Assembly: GCA_007695195.1 (NCBI GenBank)
Contig: REEG01000120.1
Coordinates: forward strand, 1 to 38,506
DNA length: 38,506 bases
Direction of reading: 5' to 3'
DNA from: Gemmatimonadales bacterium
GTDB taxonomy: Bacteria; Gemmatimonadota; Gemmatimonadetes; Longimicrobiales; Gaopeijiaceae
The translations under genes and the position numbers were made by a program. This document shows, piece by piece, positions 1 through 7,794 of the stretch (the first letter of the stretch is position 1; every line of letters begins with the position of its first letter). Under the pieces are notes generated by a model. That model had not been told where the DNA came from. It worked only from the letters and a program-made list of their open reading frames with translations, and made no database searches.

Positions 1-2
1 CG

Positions 3-1310
3 GACCTCTTCCAGTACGGGGTCGAGGTGGCCGACGGGTGGGCCGGATGGGCCGGGTTCCGCGTTCTCTTTCCGCTGAACGAACCGGAGCGGATGGATGA
101 GGCGGCGTCCTTCCTCGGTGCATCCTACTTCCGCCTCCTGGGCCCCGGCCACGTCTACGGCCTGTCGGCACGGGGAATCGCCGTGGACACCACCGGTGAG
201 CGGGAGGAGGAGTTCCCGGACTTCCGCGAATTCTGGCTCGTCCGTCCCCAACCCGGAGACAGGACGCTGACCTTCTGGGGACTCCTGGACGGGCCGTCCC
301 TCACCGGCGCCTACCGCTTCCGGCTGGCCCCCCACGGACACCGGGACCTCGACGGGCTCGGGAATGCGGAGGTGTCGGTGGTGGAGGTGGAGGCGCACCT
401 CTTCGCCCGTCGGGACGTGGCGCGCCTCGGCGTGGCCCCCCTCACCAGCATGTTCCTCTTCGACGAGAATCGGGGGCGGGACTTCGATGACGTGCGCCCC
501 CGGGTCCACGACTCGGACGGCCTACTCATGCTCACCCGCTCAGGCGAGTGGATCTGGCGGCCGCTGAGCAATGGACCGGGGCTCCGGGTGTCGTCGCTTC
601 GGGACGTGGACCCCCGCGGCTTCGGACTCCTTCAGCGGGAGCGACGCTTCGACCGCTACCTGGATCTGGAAGCCAGGTACCATGACCGCCCCAGCCTGTG
701 GGTCGAGCCTCTGGACGAGGGGTGGGGCGGCGGCGGGGTCGAGCTGGTGGAAATCCCCACGGACTCCGAATTCCTGGACAATGTGGTGGCCTACTGGGCG
801 CCGGATGAGCCCTTCCGCGCCGGCGAGGAGCGAAGCTACCGGTACCGCCTGGTGAGCTTCGACCACCGGCTCCCTGAGCCGATTCTGGGTCCGCTCGTGG
901 AAGAGCTGGAGGCGGAGGTCCGTCCGGGGCGCGTGATTCGCTACCGGCACGGCTGGGACACCCTGCCAGGCGAGGCGGACCCGCCTCCCCGCAGCCGGCG
1001 ACGATTCGTGGTGGACTTCGAGGCGCCTCAGGGACCGGGCGGCCAGGGGGGTGCCACCGGATCCACTTCTGTGACCCCTCCGGCCGCGACGACGCCGGCC
1101 GGCACCCTTCCGGAGATCCGGCTTCAGGCCTCCGCCGGGCAGGTGGAGGGCGCCCGGGTCGAGCCCCTTCCGGAGCGAAGTGGCGGCTGGCGGGTAACCT
1201 TCGCTCTGGACCCGGGAGAGTCGCCGGCGGACATGCGCCTGTTCCTCACCCGGGACGGCCTGCCCATCACCGAGACGTGGAGCTACCTCTGGATCCCGGA
1301 TCATGACTGA
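3..1310 (+). CDS. opgG: Glucans biosynthesis protein G (OpgG/MdoG), 5' truncated
   Basis: This is the C-terminal three quarters of an OpgG/MdoG family protein, the periplasmic factor that works on the beta-1,2-glucan backbone made by OpgH in osmoregulated periplasmic glucan synthesis. The frame is open to the window edge, so the start and signal peptide are missing; the GTG at 27 lies inside conserved sequence and is not the start. Family blocks seen in order are a GAYRFRL segment, the APLTSMFLF block, RPRVHDSDG, GEWIWRPL, GFGLLQRERRFDRY and RPSLWVEPL. The stop at 1308-1310 overlaps the opgH start by 8 nt, consistent with the usual opgGH operon. A Gly/Thr/Pro-rich stretch near 1040-1110 separates the main domain from a C-terminal Ig-like domain. 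Family assignment is very secure. Confidence 0.95.
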   Translation, partial: DLFQYGVEVADGWAGWAGFRVLFPLNEPERMDEAASFLGASYFRLLGPGHVYGLSARGIAVDTTGEREEEFPDFREFWLVRPQPGDRTLTFWGLLDGPSLTGAYRFRLAPHGHRDLDGLGNAEVSVVEVEAHLFARRDVARLGVAPLTSMFLFDENRGRDFDDVRPRVHDSDGLLMLTRSGEWIWRPLSNGPGLRVSSLRDVDPRGFGLLQRERRFDRYLDLEARYHDRPSLWVEPLDEGWGGGGVELVEIPTDSEFLDNVVAYWAPDEPFRAGEERSYRYRLVSFDHRLPEPILGPLVEELEAEVRPGRVIRYRHGWDTLPGEADPPPRSRRRFVVDFEAPQGPGGQGGATGSTSVTPPAATTPAGTLPEIRLQASAGQVEGARVEPLPERSGGWRVTFALDPGESPADMRLFLTRDGLPITETWSYLWIPDHD

Positions 1311-3183
1311 TCGGTCCCCTCCGCAGCCTTGCCCCCGGCGGACCCTTCCCCGGGCTCTTCCGGCCATGGCCCTTCGCCGTGCCGGAATGGTGCTGGCGGT
1401 GTCGGGCACCACGGTGGCCGGGGCCCTTCTCATGCTGGGCATCATGGCCGGAGACGGACTGACCCTTCTCGAGGCAGGGATCCTGGCGCTCTTCGCCCCG
1501 AGTTTCGCCTGGATCTCCCTGGCCTTCTGGAACGGCGTCGCGGGCTTCTCATTGCAGCTCCTCCGGCTGGACCCCCTGACCCTGGAACGGCGACCCGCAC
1601 CGGGGAAGGTCGGGGAAGGGAGTGCTCCGCTCCGGTCCCGGGTGGCCCTGGTCATGCCCACCTACAACGAGGACCCGGAGCGGGTGGTGGCCGGACTCCT
1701 GGCCTCGCTGGACGCTGCCGCCTCCACCGGGCACGGAGAGGCATTCGAGGCCATTCTCCTGAGCGACACCTCGGACCCTGCCATCGGCCGGCGGGAGGAG
1801 GAGTTGGTAGCAGGCCTCCCCATCCGGTACCGGCGCCGCCCCGCCAACACCGGGCGCAAGGCCGGGAACATCGCCGAGTTCTGCGACCGGTGGGGAGCCG
1901 AGTACGATCTCATGGTCATCCTGGATGCCGACAGCCTCATGGGCGGTGACACCGTGGTGGAGCTGGTGCGCCGGATGGAGGCGAACCCCGGAGTCGGCCT
2001 CATCCAGACCGTTCCGATCCCGGCGCGCCAGGAGACGCCCCTGGGCAGGTTCGTCCAGTTCGCCTCGGCCCTCTACAGCCCCATGCTGGCGGCGGGCCAG
2101 GCCTTCTGGCAGGGAGACGCGGGAAATTACTGGGGCCACAACGCCATCCTGAGGGTGGAGCCCTTCTCCCGCCACGCCCGCCTCCCCGTCCTCTCGGGGG
2201 CGCCGCCTCTGGGCGGCGAGGTGCTGAGCCATGACTTCGTGGAGGCTGCGCTCCTGCGCCGGGCCGGGTGGCAGGTGGTGCTGGCGGCGGATCTCACCGG
2301 TAGTTGGGAAGAGGTGCCGGGAAACCTGGTGGACTTCGCCGTCCGGGAACGGCGTTGGGCCCAGGGAAGCCTGCAGCACCTTCGGCTTCTGGGCGTCGGC
2401 GGGTTCCACCCGGTGAGTCGTCTCCACCTTCTTCTGGGTGCCGTGAACTACCTGGCCTCGACCCTGTGGCTCCTCCTTCTCCTTCTCGGGACCGTCTACG
2501 TGCTGGCGCCGGGAGGGCACGGTCCCATGGTCATGGAGTCGCTCCCCGGATCGGGGTTGGGAGAAGGGATCCTGGATCGACTCGGGGCAGGGTGGCTATC
2601 CCTTCTCGGCGTCACGGCGGTGATCCTCTTCCTCCCCAAGGCGCTGGGAGTCGTCCTGGCTGTCCTCCGCCGACGCCGGGAGTTCGGGGGCGCAGTGCGT
2701 CTCGCCGCCGGAGCTCTGTTGGAGACGGTCCACAGCATCGTCATGGCGCCTGTCATGATGCTCTGGCACACCGCCTTCGTGGGCGGCGTCCTGGCCGGAC
2801 AGAACGTGACCTGGGGGCCGCAGATCCGTGAAGGTCGGGCCGTGGGGTGGCGCGAGGCCCTCCGGCGATCCGGATGGATGAGCGCCGTGGGCATGGCCTG
2901 GGCGGCGGCCATTGGGGTCCTGGCGCCCCTCTTCCTTCTCTGGATGTCCCCCATCCTGGTGGGCCTGGTGGCAGCGCCCGCTCTGGTTCGCCTGAGCGGG
3001 ATTGCCTCCTGGGGCGATAGATTGAGGAGAATGGGCCTTCTCCACACACCCGCGGAGCGGACGCCGCCTCCGGAACACCGTCTTCGGACCTTCCCACCGC
3101 CCTCCGACAGCTCTCCCTCCTCGCTCCGGACCGAACTGCGTATCCATGCGGAGCGTTCTCCCATCCCGGCCCACACGCCATGA
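1303..3183 (+). CDS. opgH: Glucans biosynthesis glucosyltransferase H (OpgH/MdoH)
   Basis: This inner-membrane GT2-family enzyme polymerises glucose from UDP-glucose and passes the chain to the periplasm. The 626-residue product has two N-terminal membrane segments (about 25-85), then a cytosolic GT domain: PTYNEDP at 119-125, the DAD metal/nucleotide motif at 208-210, the SHDF acceptor-site motif at 309-312 and RERRWAQG at 348-355. Hydrophobic segments follow to about residue 570, ending in a Pro/Ser-rich tail. It is clearly shorter than the roughly 850-residue enterobacterial enzyme, mainly because the N-terminal cytoplasmic extension is missing. The ATG overlaps the opgG end by 8 nt. Its own stop overlaps the next gene's ATG (3180-3183, ATGA), tying the glucan genes to the following pterin-type cluster. 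Confidence 0.95.
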   Translation: MTDRSPPQPCPRRTLPRALPAMALRRAGMVLAVSGTTVAGALLMLGIMAGDGLTLLEAGILALFAPSFAWISLAFWNGVAGFSLQLLRLDPLTLERRPAPGKVGEGSAPLRSRVALVMPTYNEDPERVVAGLLASLDAAASTGHGEAFEAILLSDTSDPAIGRREEELVAGLPIRYRRRPANTGRKAGNIAEFCDRWGAEYDLMVILDADSLMGGDTVVELVRRMEANPGVGLIQTVPIPARQETPLGRFVQFASALYSPMLAAGQAFWQGDAGNYWGHNAILRVEPFSRHARLPVLSGAPPLGGEVLSHDFVEAALLRRAGWQVVLAADLTGSWEEVPGNLVDFAVRERRWAQGSLQHLRLLGVGGFHPVSRLHLLLGAVNYLASTLWLLLLLLGTVYVLAPGGHGPMVMESLPGSGLGEGILDRLGAGWLSLLGVTAVILFLPKALGVVLAVLRRRREFGGAVRLAAGALLETVHSIVMAPVMMLWHTAFVGGVLAGQNVTWGPQIREGRAVGWREALRRSGWMSAVGMAWAAAIGVLAPLFLLWMSPILVGLVAAPALVRLSGIASWGDRLRRMGLLHTPAERTPPPEHRLRTFPPPSDSSPSSLRTELRIHAERSPIPAHTP

Positions 3184-4205
3184 ATCAGACTCGAGCCTTC
3201 TGGGTCACCGCCCCGGGCACCGGGGAACTCCGCCCCGCCACCGTCAGGGATCCCGGCCCAGGCGAACTCCGGGTGCGGACTCTCTTCTCGGGGATCAGTC
3301 GGGGGACGGAATCGCTGGTCTTCCAGGGGCGGGTGCCTGAGAGTCAGTGGGATCAGATGCGGGCTCCCTTCCAGGCCGGGGAGTTCCCGGGCCCCGTTCG
3401 CTACGGCTACCAGAACGTGGGCCGGGTGGATGCGGTGGGAGAAGGGGTCGAACCCCGGCTCTGGGGCCGCGCCGTTTTCTGCCTCTTCCCGCACCAGGAG
3501 GCCTATGTGGTTCCAGCCGGGGCGGTGATCCCCCTCCCCCAGGGGCTCCCGCCGTCCCGGGCCGTGCTCGCCGCCAACATGGAGACGGCGGTGAACGCCG
3601 TCTGGGACGCAGGTCCCTCGGTGGGTGACCGGATCGTGGTCATCGGAGCCGGCGTCGTGGGCCTCCTCATCGCCCGACTCTGCCGCCGGATTCCCGGCAC
3701 CCGGGTGCATCTGGTGGACCCTGCGCCGGAGCGCCGGGAGGTGGCGGAGCGGTTGGGCCTTCCGCTGGTCACGTCGACCAAGCGCCTTCCCGGCTCGGTG
3801 CGGGATGCGGATCTGGTCATCCACGCCAGCGGTAATCCGTCCGGACTTGAGGGCGCGCTGGACCTCCTGGGTCCCGAGGGCACGCTGGTAGAGGTGAGCT
3901 GGTTCGGCGATCGCCCCGTCTCCCTTCCCCTGGGAGGGAACTTCCACTCCCGCCGCCTGACGATCCGCAGCAGCCAGGTGGGTCGATTGTCTCCCGACCG
4001 CACACCGCGCTGGGACCATGGCCGACGCATGGAGTTGGCCCTTCGCCTCCTGGCTGGAGACCCGGATCTGGACGGCCTCATCAGTGGGGAGTCGCCCTTC
4101 CGGGACCTCCCCACCGTCATGTCCCGCATTGCCGGTGGGGAGGACCCGGGCGTGCTCTGCCACCGGATCCGCTACGAAGCCAACGAGGGGGTGGTGGCGC
4201 CGTAG
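3180..4205 (+). CDS. Medium-chain (MDR) dehydrogenase, BchC-like, lacking zinc ligands
   Basis: This 341-residue MDR-superfamily oxidoreductase has an N-terminal GroES-like domain and a Rossmann fold with GAGVVG at 156-161, followed by an acidic residue typical of nucleotide binding. The position that carries the catalytic zinc Cys in alcohol dehydrogenases reads GIS-RGTE (S40), and the GHE motif reads GYQ (76-78). The catalytic zinc site is therefore absent. BchC (bacteriochlorophyllide dehydrogenase) and related proteins share this GISxGTE pattern, so a zinc-independent dehydrogenation or reduction is more likely than classical alcohol dehydrogenase activity. The start overlaps the opgH stop, and the next gene begins 49 nt after this one ends. 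The context (PTPS homologue, glycosyltransferase, RibD reductase) suggests it modifies a side chain of a pterin-like product; the substrate is unknown. Confidence 0.85.
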   Translation: MNQTRAFWVTAPGTGELRPATVRDPGPGELRVRTLFSGISRGTESLVFQGRVPESQWDQMRAPFQAGEFPGPVRYGYQNVGRVDAVGEGVEPRLWGRAVFCLFPHQEAYVVPAGAVIPLPQGLPPSRAVLAANMETAVNAVWDAGPSVGDRIVVIGAGVVGLLIARLCRRIPGTRVHLVDPAPERREVAERLGLPLVTSTKRLPGSVRDADLVIHASGNPSGLEGALDLLGPEGTLVEVSWFGDRPVSLPLGGNFHSRRLTIRSSQVGRLSPDRTPRWDHGRRMELALRLLAGDPDLDGLISGESPFRDLPTVMSRIAGGEDPGVLCHRIRYEANEGVVAP

Positions 4206-4240
4206 AGCCGGCCACCCCGTGAACCCCCAACACCCCTCTC

Positions 4241-4245
4241 AGGAG
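4241..4245 (+). promoter_or_regulatory. Ribosome binding site fixing the PTPS-homologue start
   Basis: AGGAG sits 9 nt before GTG at 4255. It decides the start, because the open frame extends far upstream inside the preceding dehydrogenase gene without any homology. Confidence 0.65.
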
Positions 4246-4254
4246 TCACCATAC

Positions 4255-4653
4255 GTGTTCAGTCTCAATGTCCGGGACCACTTCATGATCGCCCACAGCT
4301 TCCAGGGCGAGATCTTCGGCCCGGCGCAGAACCTTCACGGCGCCACCTATGTGGTGGACGCTACCTTCCGGAGAGCCGAACTCGATGAGGACGGGCTCGT
4401 GGTGGACATCGGGCTGGCGGCCGAGGAACTCAAGGGCATCTTGACGGAGCTGAATTACCGTAACCTGGACATGGTGCCGGAGTTCGAGGGTCGGAACACC
4501 ACCACCGAGTTCCTGGCCCAGGAGATCTTCCGGCGACTCCGGGCCCGGGTGAAGGCCGGCGCGCTGGGAGAGGGTGCTCGGGGCCTCCACTCCATCTCCG
4601 TGCGCCTGAACGAGTCCCACGTGGCCTGGGCCTCGTACGAAGCGGAGCTTTGA
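4255..4653 (+). CDS. Divergent 6-pyruvoyl-tetrahydropterin synthase/QueD homologue
   Basis: This 132-residue T-fold protein starts at GTG 4255. Family features are present: MIAHSF with His14 at the first zinc-ligand position, LHG with His28, VVDIG at 49-53, the TTTE block with Glu85, and a C-terminal NES segment with Glu120 where the family anchors the pterin ring. Residues expected in active QueD/PTPS are replaced. The catalytic Cys four residues before HGH is Ala24, the second His of HGH is Ala30, and the catalytic Asp-His pair appears as Asn67-Tyr68. The fold and pterin pocket are probably kept, while canonical triphosphate elimination or side-chain chemistry is probably lost or changed. 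The stop overlaps the proposed start of the glycosyltransferase gene. Annotation pipelines would call it 6-carboxytetrahydropterin synthase, which may mislead. Confidence 0.85.
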   Translation: MFSLNVRDHFMIAHSFQGEIFGPAQNLHGATYVVDATFRRAELDEDGLVVDIGLAAEELKGILTELNYRNLDMVPEFEGRNTTTEFLAQEIFRRLRARVKAGALGEGARGLHSISVRLNESHVAWASYEAEL

Positions 4654-6770
4654 GCGCAGGCCACCGCCACCGGCAAAGCCCGGATCCGCCCCCACCCACG
4701 GGCCCCTGGCACCTGGTGGTGCCGGGGCCCGTGGGTCAGCGCACCGGTGGCTACCTCTACGACGCCCGCATGCGGGACGAGTTTCTCCGTCGGGGTTGGG
4801 AGATGCCTGTCCATGAGCTCCCGGGCCGGTTCCCCGCCGCCGATCCCGCAGCCAGACAGTCCATGGCGCGCACGCTGTCGGCGCTTCCCACCGGAAGCCG
4901 GGTGCTGCTGGACGGCCTGGCCTTGGGTGGACTGCCCTGCGAGGCGGCCGTACAGGCCCGCCGCCTCCGGCTCGTGGCCCTGGTGCACCACCCGCTGGCC
5001 CATGAGGCGGGGCTCCCGGCGCACCTGCGCCTCCGGTTCGGTCTGACCGAGCGGGAGGCCGTGCGCCACTGCATGGGAGTGGTGGTCACCAGCCCGTTCA
5101 CGGCGGAGCGGGTCCAGGCGCTGGGCGTCCCACCGGAGCGGATCAGGGTCGCCCCCCCGGGGACGGAGCCGGCGCCCCTGGCCTCGGCTCCGCTCCGGGC
5201 TCCTGCCTTCGGAAACGAGGCGCAGGGGCCCATGCACCTGGTGTGCGTGGGGTCGCTGGCGCCCCGGAAGGGGCAGGACATCCTGGTGGAGGCCGCCGCC
5301 CGGATGGAGGCTTCAGGGTGGACCCTGACCCTTGTGGGAAGCCTGGAGCGGAACCCGGCCTTCGCCCGGGAGGTGGTGCGGCGAATCCGGGAACTCGGCA
5401 TGGAAGATCGGATCCGGGTCTCCGGCGAGCTCGACCATGAGGCGCTGGAACGCCTCTACCGGCAGACCACCCTCCTGGTGGTCCCGTCGCTCTACGAAGG
5501 CTATGGAATGGTGGTGACCGAGGCGGTGGCGCGGGGGATTCCGGTGCTGGCCACCGATGGGGGAGCCCTTCCCCATACCCTTCCCGCGGGCTCCGGAGTG
5601 GTGGTCCCCGCCGGAGACGCCGCCGCACTGGGTCGCGCGCTGGACCAGCTTCTGGAAGCCCATGGCGCCCGTTCGGACCATCCCGGGGCGGCTCGCTGGC
5701 GGGCCCTGGTGGAGGAGGCCCGTCACTGTTCCGACCGGCTCCTCGACTGGCCCGAGGCCGCCTCGGTTCTGGCGGAAGCCCTGGCATCGCTGGACTCCAT
5801 GGAGGGGGCCCGCACGTCGGCCATGCCCTTCGCTCCGGAGCCCCCCCATGCGTCCGGGTCCGCCCACAGTCCCGACCCGTCCCGGGCACAGGCGTCACCA
5901 GACCCGGCAGACGCCACCTTCGACGCCGACTGGCTCAGCCTTCGCGAGCCTGTGGACCACCGGTCCCGAGCCGAGGGATTGCTCCCCGACCTGGTGGATT
6001 GGTGGCGCACCCGGATGGCCCATCGCATCGTGGATCTGGGCTCCGGGACCGGATCGAACCTGCGGTATCTGGCTCCTCGACTCCCGGGGTCCCAGCGATG
6101 GACCCTGGTGGATCACGACCCGGACCTCCTGGCCCGGGTCCGTCGGCCCACTCCATCCGGGACCTTCCACATCCGCTCGCTGGATCCCGTGGTGGCGGAC
6201 CTGGCCGGTCGGGGCCTTGAGTCGGTGGCCCGAGCCGACCTGGTCACCGCCTCCGCACTCCTGGACCTGGTGTCGAGGGAGTGGCTCGGGCGATTGGTGC
6301 AGGCGTGTCTCGAGGCGGGAGCGGCGGCCCTCTTCGCCCTCTCCTACGACGGAACCGTCCGGTGGTCCCGGGCCGCCGGAACGCTGGACACGGATGGCGG
6401 CGATGTGGAGGGCGGAACGAGGGTCAGCGACAGATGGATCCTGGACGCCGTCAACCGGCACCAGCACCGGGACAAGGGGACGGGGGGAGCGCTGGGTCCC
6501 CGGGCCGCGGAAGAGGCGGCCCGGCTCTTCCGTGGGGCGGGGTATCGATGTCGCCTCCTGCCGACTCCCTGGGTTCTGGGCTCCGCAGATGCATCGCTGG
6601 TCGGTGAACTCGTTGACGGTTGGGCCCGAGCGGCCACCGAGGTGGCCCCCGGACGGGCCGATGCCATCCGACGCTGGGCACGCCTCCGCACGAAACAGGT
6701 CGCCGCCGGAGAGGTTCAGGTCTCGGTGGGCCATCTGGATCTGCTGGCTCTCCCGCCGGAGGCCGGGTGA
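4650..6770 (+). CDS. Fusion: GT4 glycosyltransferase plus SAM methyltransferase
   Basis: This 706-residue two-domain protein begins with a GT4/GT-B glycosyltransferase (about 20-380). It has a Gly-rich N-terminal loop (GQRTGGY), the GSLAPRKGQ donor-domain block at 201-209 and the EX7E pair E283/E291 in [14 protein letters not shown] Pro/Ala/Ser-rich linker (about 385-425) leads to a class I SAM methyltransferase whose motif I is [10 protein letters not shown] at 461-470. No signal peptide or membrane segment is seen, so it is likely cytosolic. The proposed TTG start overlaps the upstream stop (TTGA, 4650-4653) and its ribosome site (GGAG at 4644) is poorly spaced. Homology begins near residue 20, so in-frame GTG codons near 4716 are alternatives. 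The fusion suggests one small acceptor is both glycosylated and methylated. Confidence 0.88.
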   Translation: MSAGHRHRQSPDPPPPTGPWHLVVPGPVGQRTGGYLYDARMRDEFLRRGWEMPVHELPGRFPAADPAARQSMARTLSALPTGSRVLLDGLALGGLPCEAAVQARRLRLVALVHHPLAHEAGLPAHLRLRFGLTEREAVRHCMGVVVTSPFTAERVQALGVPPERIRVAPPGTEPAPLASAPLRAPAFGNEAQGPMHLVCVGSLAPRKGQDILVEAAARMEASGWTLTLVGSLERNPAFAREVVRRIRELGMEDRIRVSGELDHEALERLYRQTTLLVVPSLYEGYGMVVTEAVARGIPVLATDGGALPHTLPAGSGVVVPAGDAAALGRALDQLLEAHGARSDHPGAARWRALVEEARHCSDRLLDWPEAASVLAEALASLDSMEGARTSAMPFAPEPPHASGSAHSPDPSRAQASPDPADATFDADWLSLREPVDHRSRAEGLLPDLVDWWRTRMAHRIVDLGSGTGSNLRYLAPRLPGSQRWTLVDHDPDLLARVRRPTPSGTFHIRSLDPVVADLAGRGLESVARADLVTASALLDLVSREWLGRLVQACLEAGAAALFALSYDGTVRWSRAAGTLDTDGGDVEGGTRVSDRWILDAVNRHQHRDKGTGGALGPRAAEEAARLFRGAGYRCRLLPTPWVLGSADASLVGELVDGWARAATEVAPGRADAIRRWARLRTKQVAAGEVQVSVGHLDLLALPPEAG

Positions 6771-6801
6771 AGGGCCTGACGGGTCTACCGGAAGACCACC
6801 G

Positions 6802-7794
6802 GTGAAGAGCCGGTGGGGACGAGCGGGCCTTCGGTGGCTCCCGGGCCTGCTGGTGCTGGTGGGGATCCTCTACTGGCTCGGCGGCGCCGGACTGGGAGAT
6901 CGTCTCCGGAATCTCTCGCCGGGGTGGGTGCTGGTGGCCCTCCTCCTCTCGGTCCTGCAGGTGGTGATCTCGGCCTGGCGGTGGCGATTCACGGCGGCCC
7001 GACTGGGAATGCGCCTCCCCTTTCGCCGGGCCCTGGCGGAGTACTACCTGGCGGGCTTCCTGAACCAGGTGCTCCCGGGCGGCGTGGTGGGAGACGTGAC
7101 CCGTGCATGGCGCCATGCCGGCCGGGATGTGCGTGCAGGCCGGGCCTTCCGGGCGGTGATCCTGGAGCGGGCATCGGGACAGGTCATCATGACCGGCGTG
7201 GCGCTGGCCTCCCTGGTCCTCATGGTGTCCACCATGGTGGGCGGCGGGAGCGCAGCGGACGGTGAGATCCTTCGGGGATGGCTGGTCACCGGAGCGGTGG
7301 CGGTAGCATCGCTGGGGGTCGTGGGGGCGGCGGCATACCGCTTCCTGCACCGACGTCTGCGCGCGGAGATCCGCCGCGCACTCCTGGGCCGCCGTGCCCT
7401 TCCGGTGCAGATGGTGACATCGGCCCTGGTGGTAGCAAGTTATCTGGCCGTCTACCTGGCCTCCGCTCGCGCCGTGGGCGTGGAGACGCCGGTGAGCGTT
7501 CTCCTCCCCCTGGTGGCGCCGGTCCTGGTGGCCATGCTCATCCCCCTCACGGTGGCGGGCTGGGGAGTCAGGGAGGGTGCGGCGGCGCTGGTGTGGGCCG
7601 CGGTGGGTCTCGGCGCCGCCGAAGGGGTGGCCATCTCGGTGGCCTACGGGCTCCTGGTCCTGGTCTCGACGCTGCCGGGTGGGCTGGTCCTCCTGTGGGG
7701 CCCCGTCAGCCCTGGTGGTTGGAAGCCCCGGACCGGAGATCCAGATCGAAGAGCACGTCGGAGCCCAGGCGAAAGATCCGGGTCCGAGGCCTGA
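6802..7794 (+). CDS. UPF0104/lysylphosphatidylglycerol-synthase-type integral membrane protein
   Basis: This 330-residue polytopic protein resembles the flippase-like LPG_synthase_TM family (UPF0104, YbhN-like): about seven to eight hydrophobic helices, a conserved AEYYLAGFLNQVLPGGVVGDVTRAWR block early on, and a late GWGVREGA segment. It lacks the cytosolic aminoacyl-transferase domain of true MprF, so lipid aminoacylation is not expected. Transport or flipping of a lipid or the pathway product is an inference. I chose GTG 6802, 31 nt after the preceding stop, because the frame upstream has no family sequence. The last 89 nt run over the 3' end of the convergent creatininase/RibD gene, and the Arg/Ser/Gly-rich C-terminal tail lies in that overlap. 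Confidence 0.82.
   Translation: MKSRWGRAGLRWLPGLLVLVGILYWLGGAGLGDRLRNLSPGWVLVALLLSVLQVVISAWRWRFTAARLGMRLPFRRALAEYYLAGFLNQVLPGGVVGDVTRAWRHAGRDVRAGRAFRAVILERASGQVIMTGVALASLVLMVSTMVGGGSAADGEILRGWLVTGAVAVASLGVVGAAAYRFLHRRLRAEIRRALLGRRALPVQMVTSALVVASYLAVYLASARAVGVETPVSVLLPLVAPVLVAMLIPLTVAGWGVREGAAALVWAAVGLGAAEGVAISVAYGLLVLVSTLPGGLVLLWGPVSPGGWKPRTGDPDRRARRSPGERSGSEA

Noticed and set aside
2496-4163. Minus-strand open frame of about 555 codons opposite opgH and the MDR gene
   Set aside because: Antisense shadow of two well-supported genes; composition is Arg/Gly/Pro-rich with no domain.
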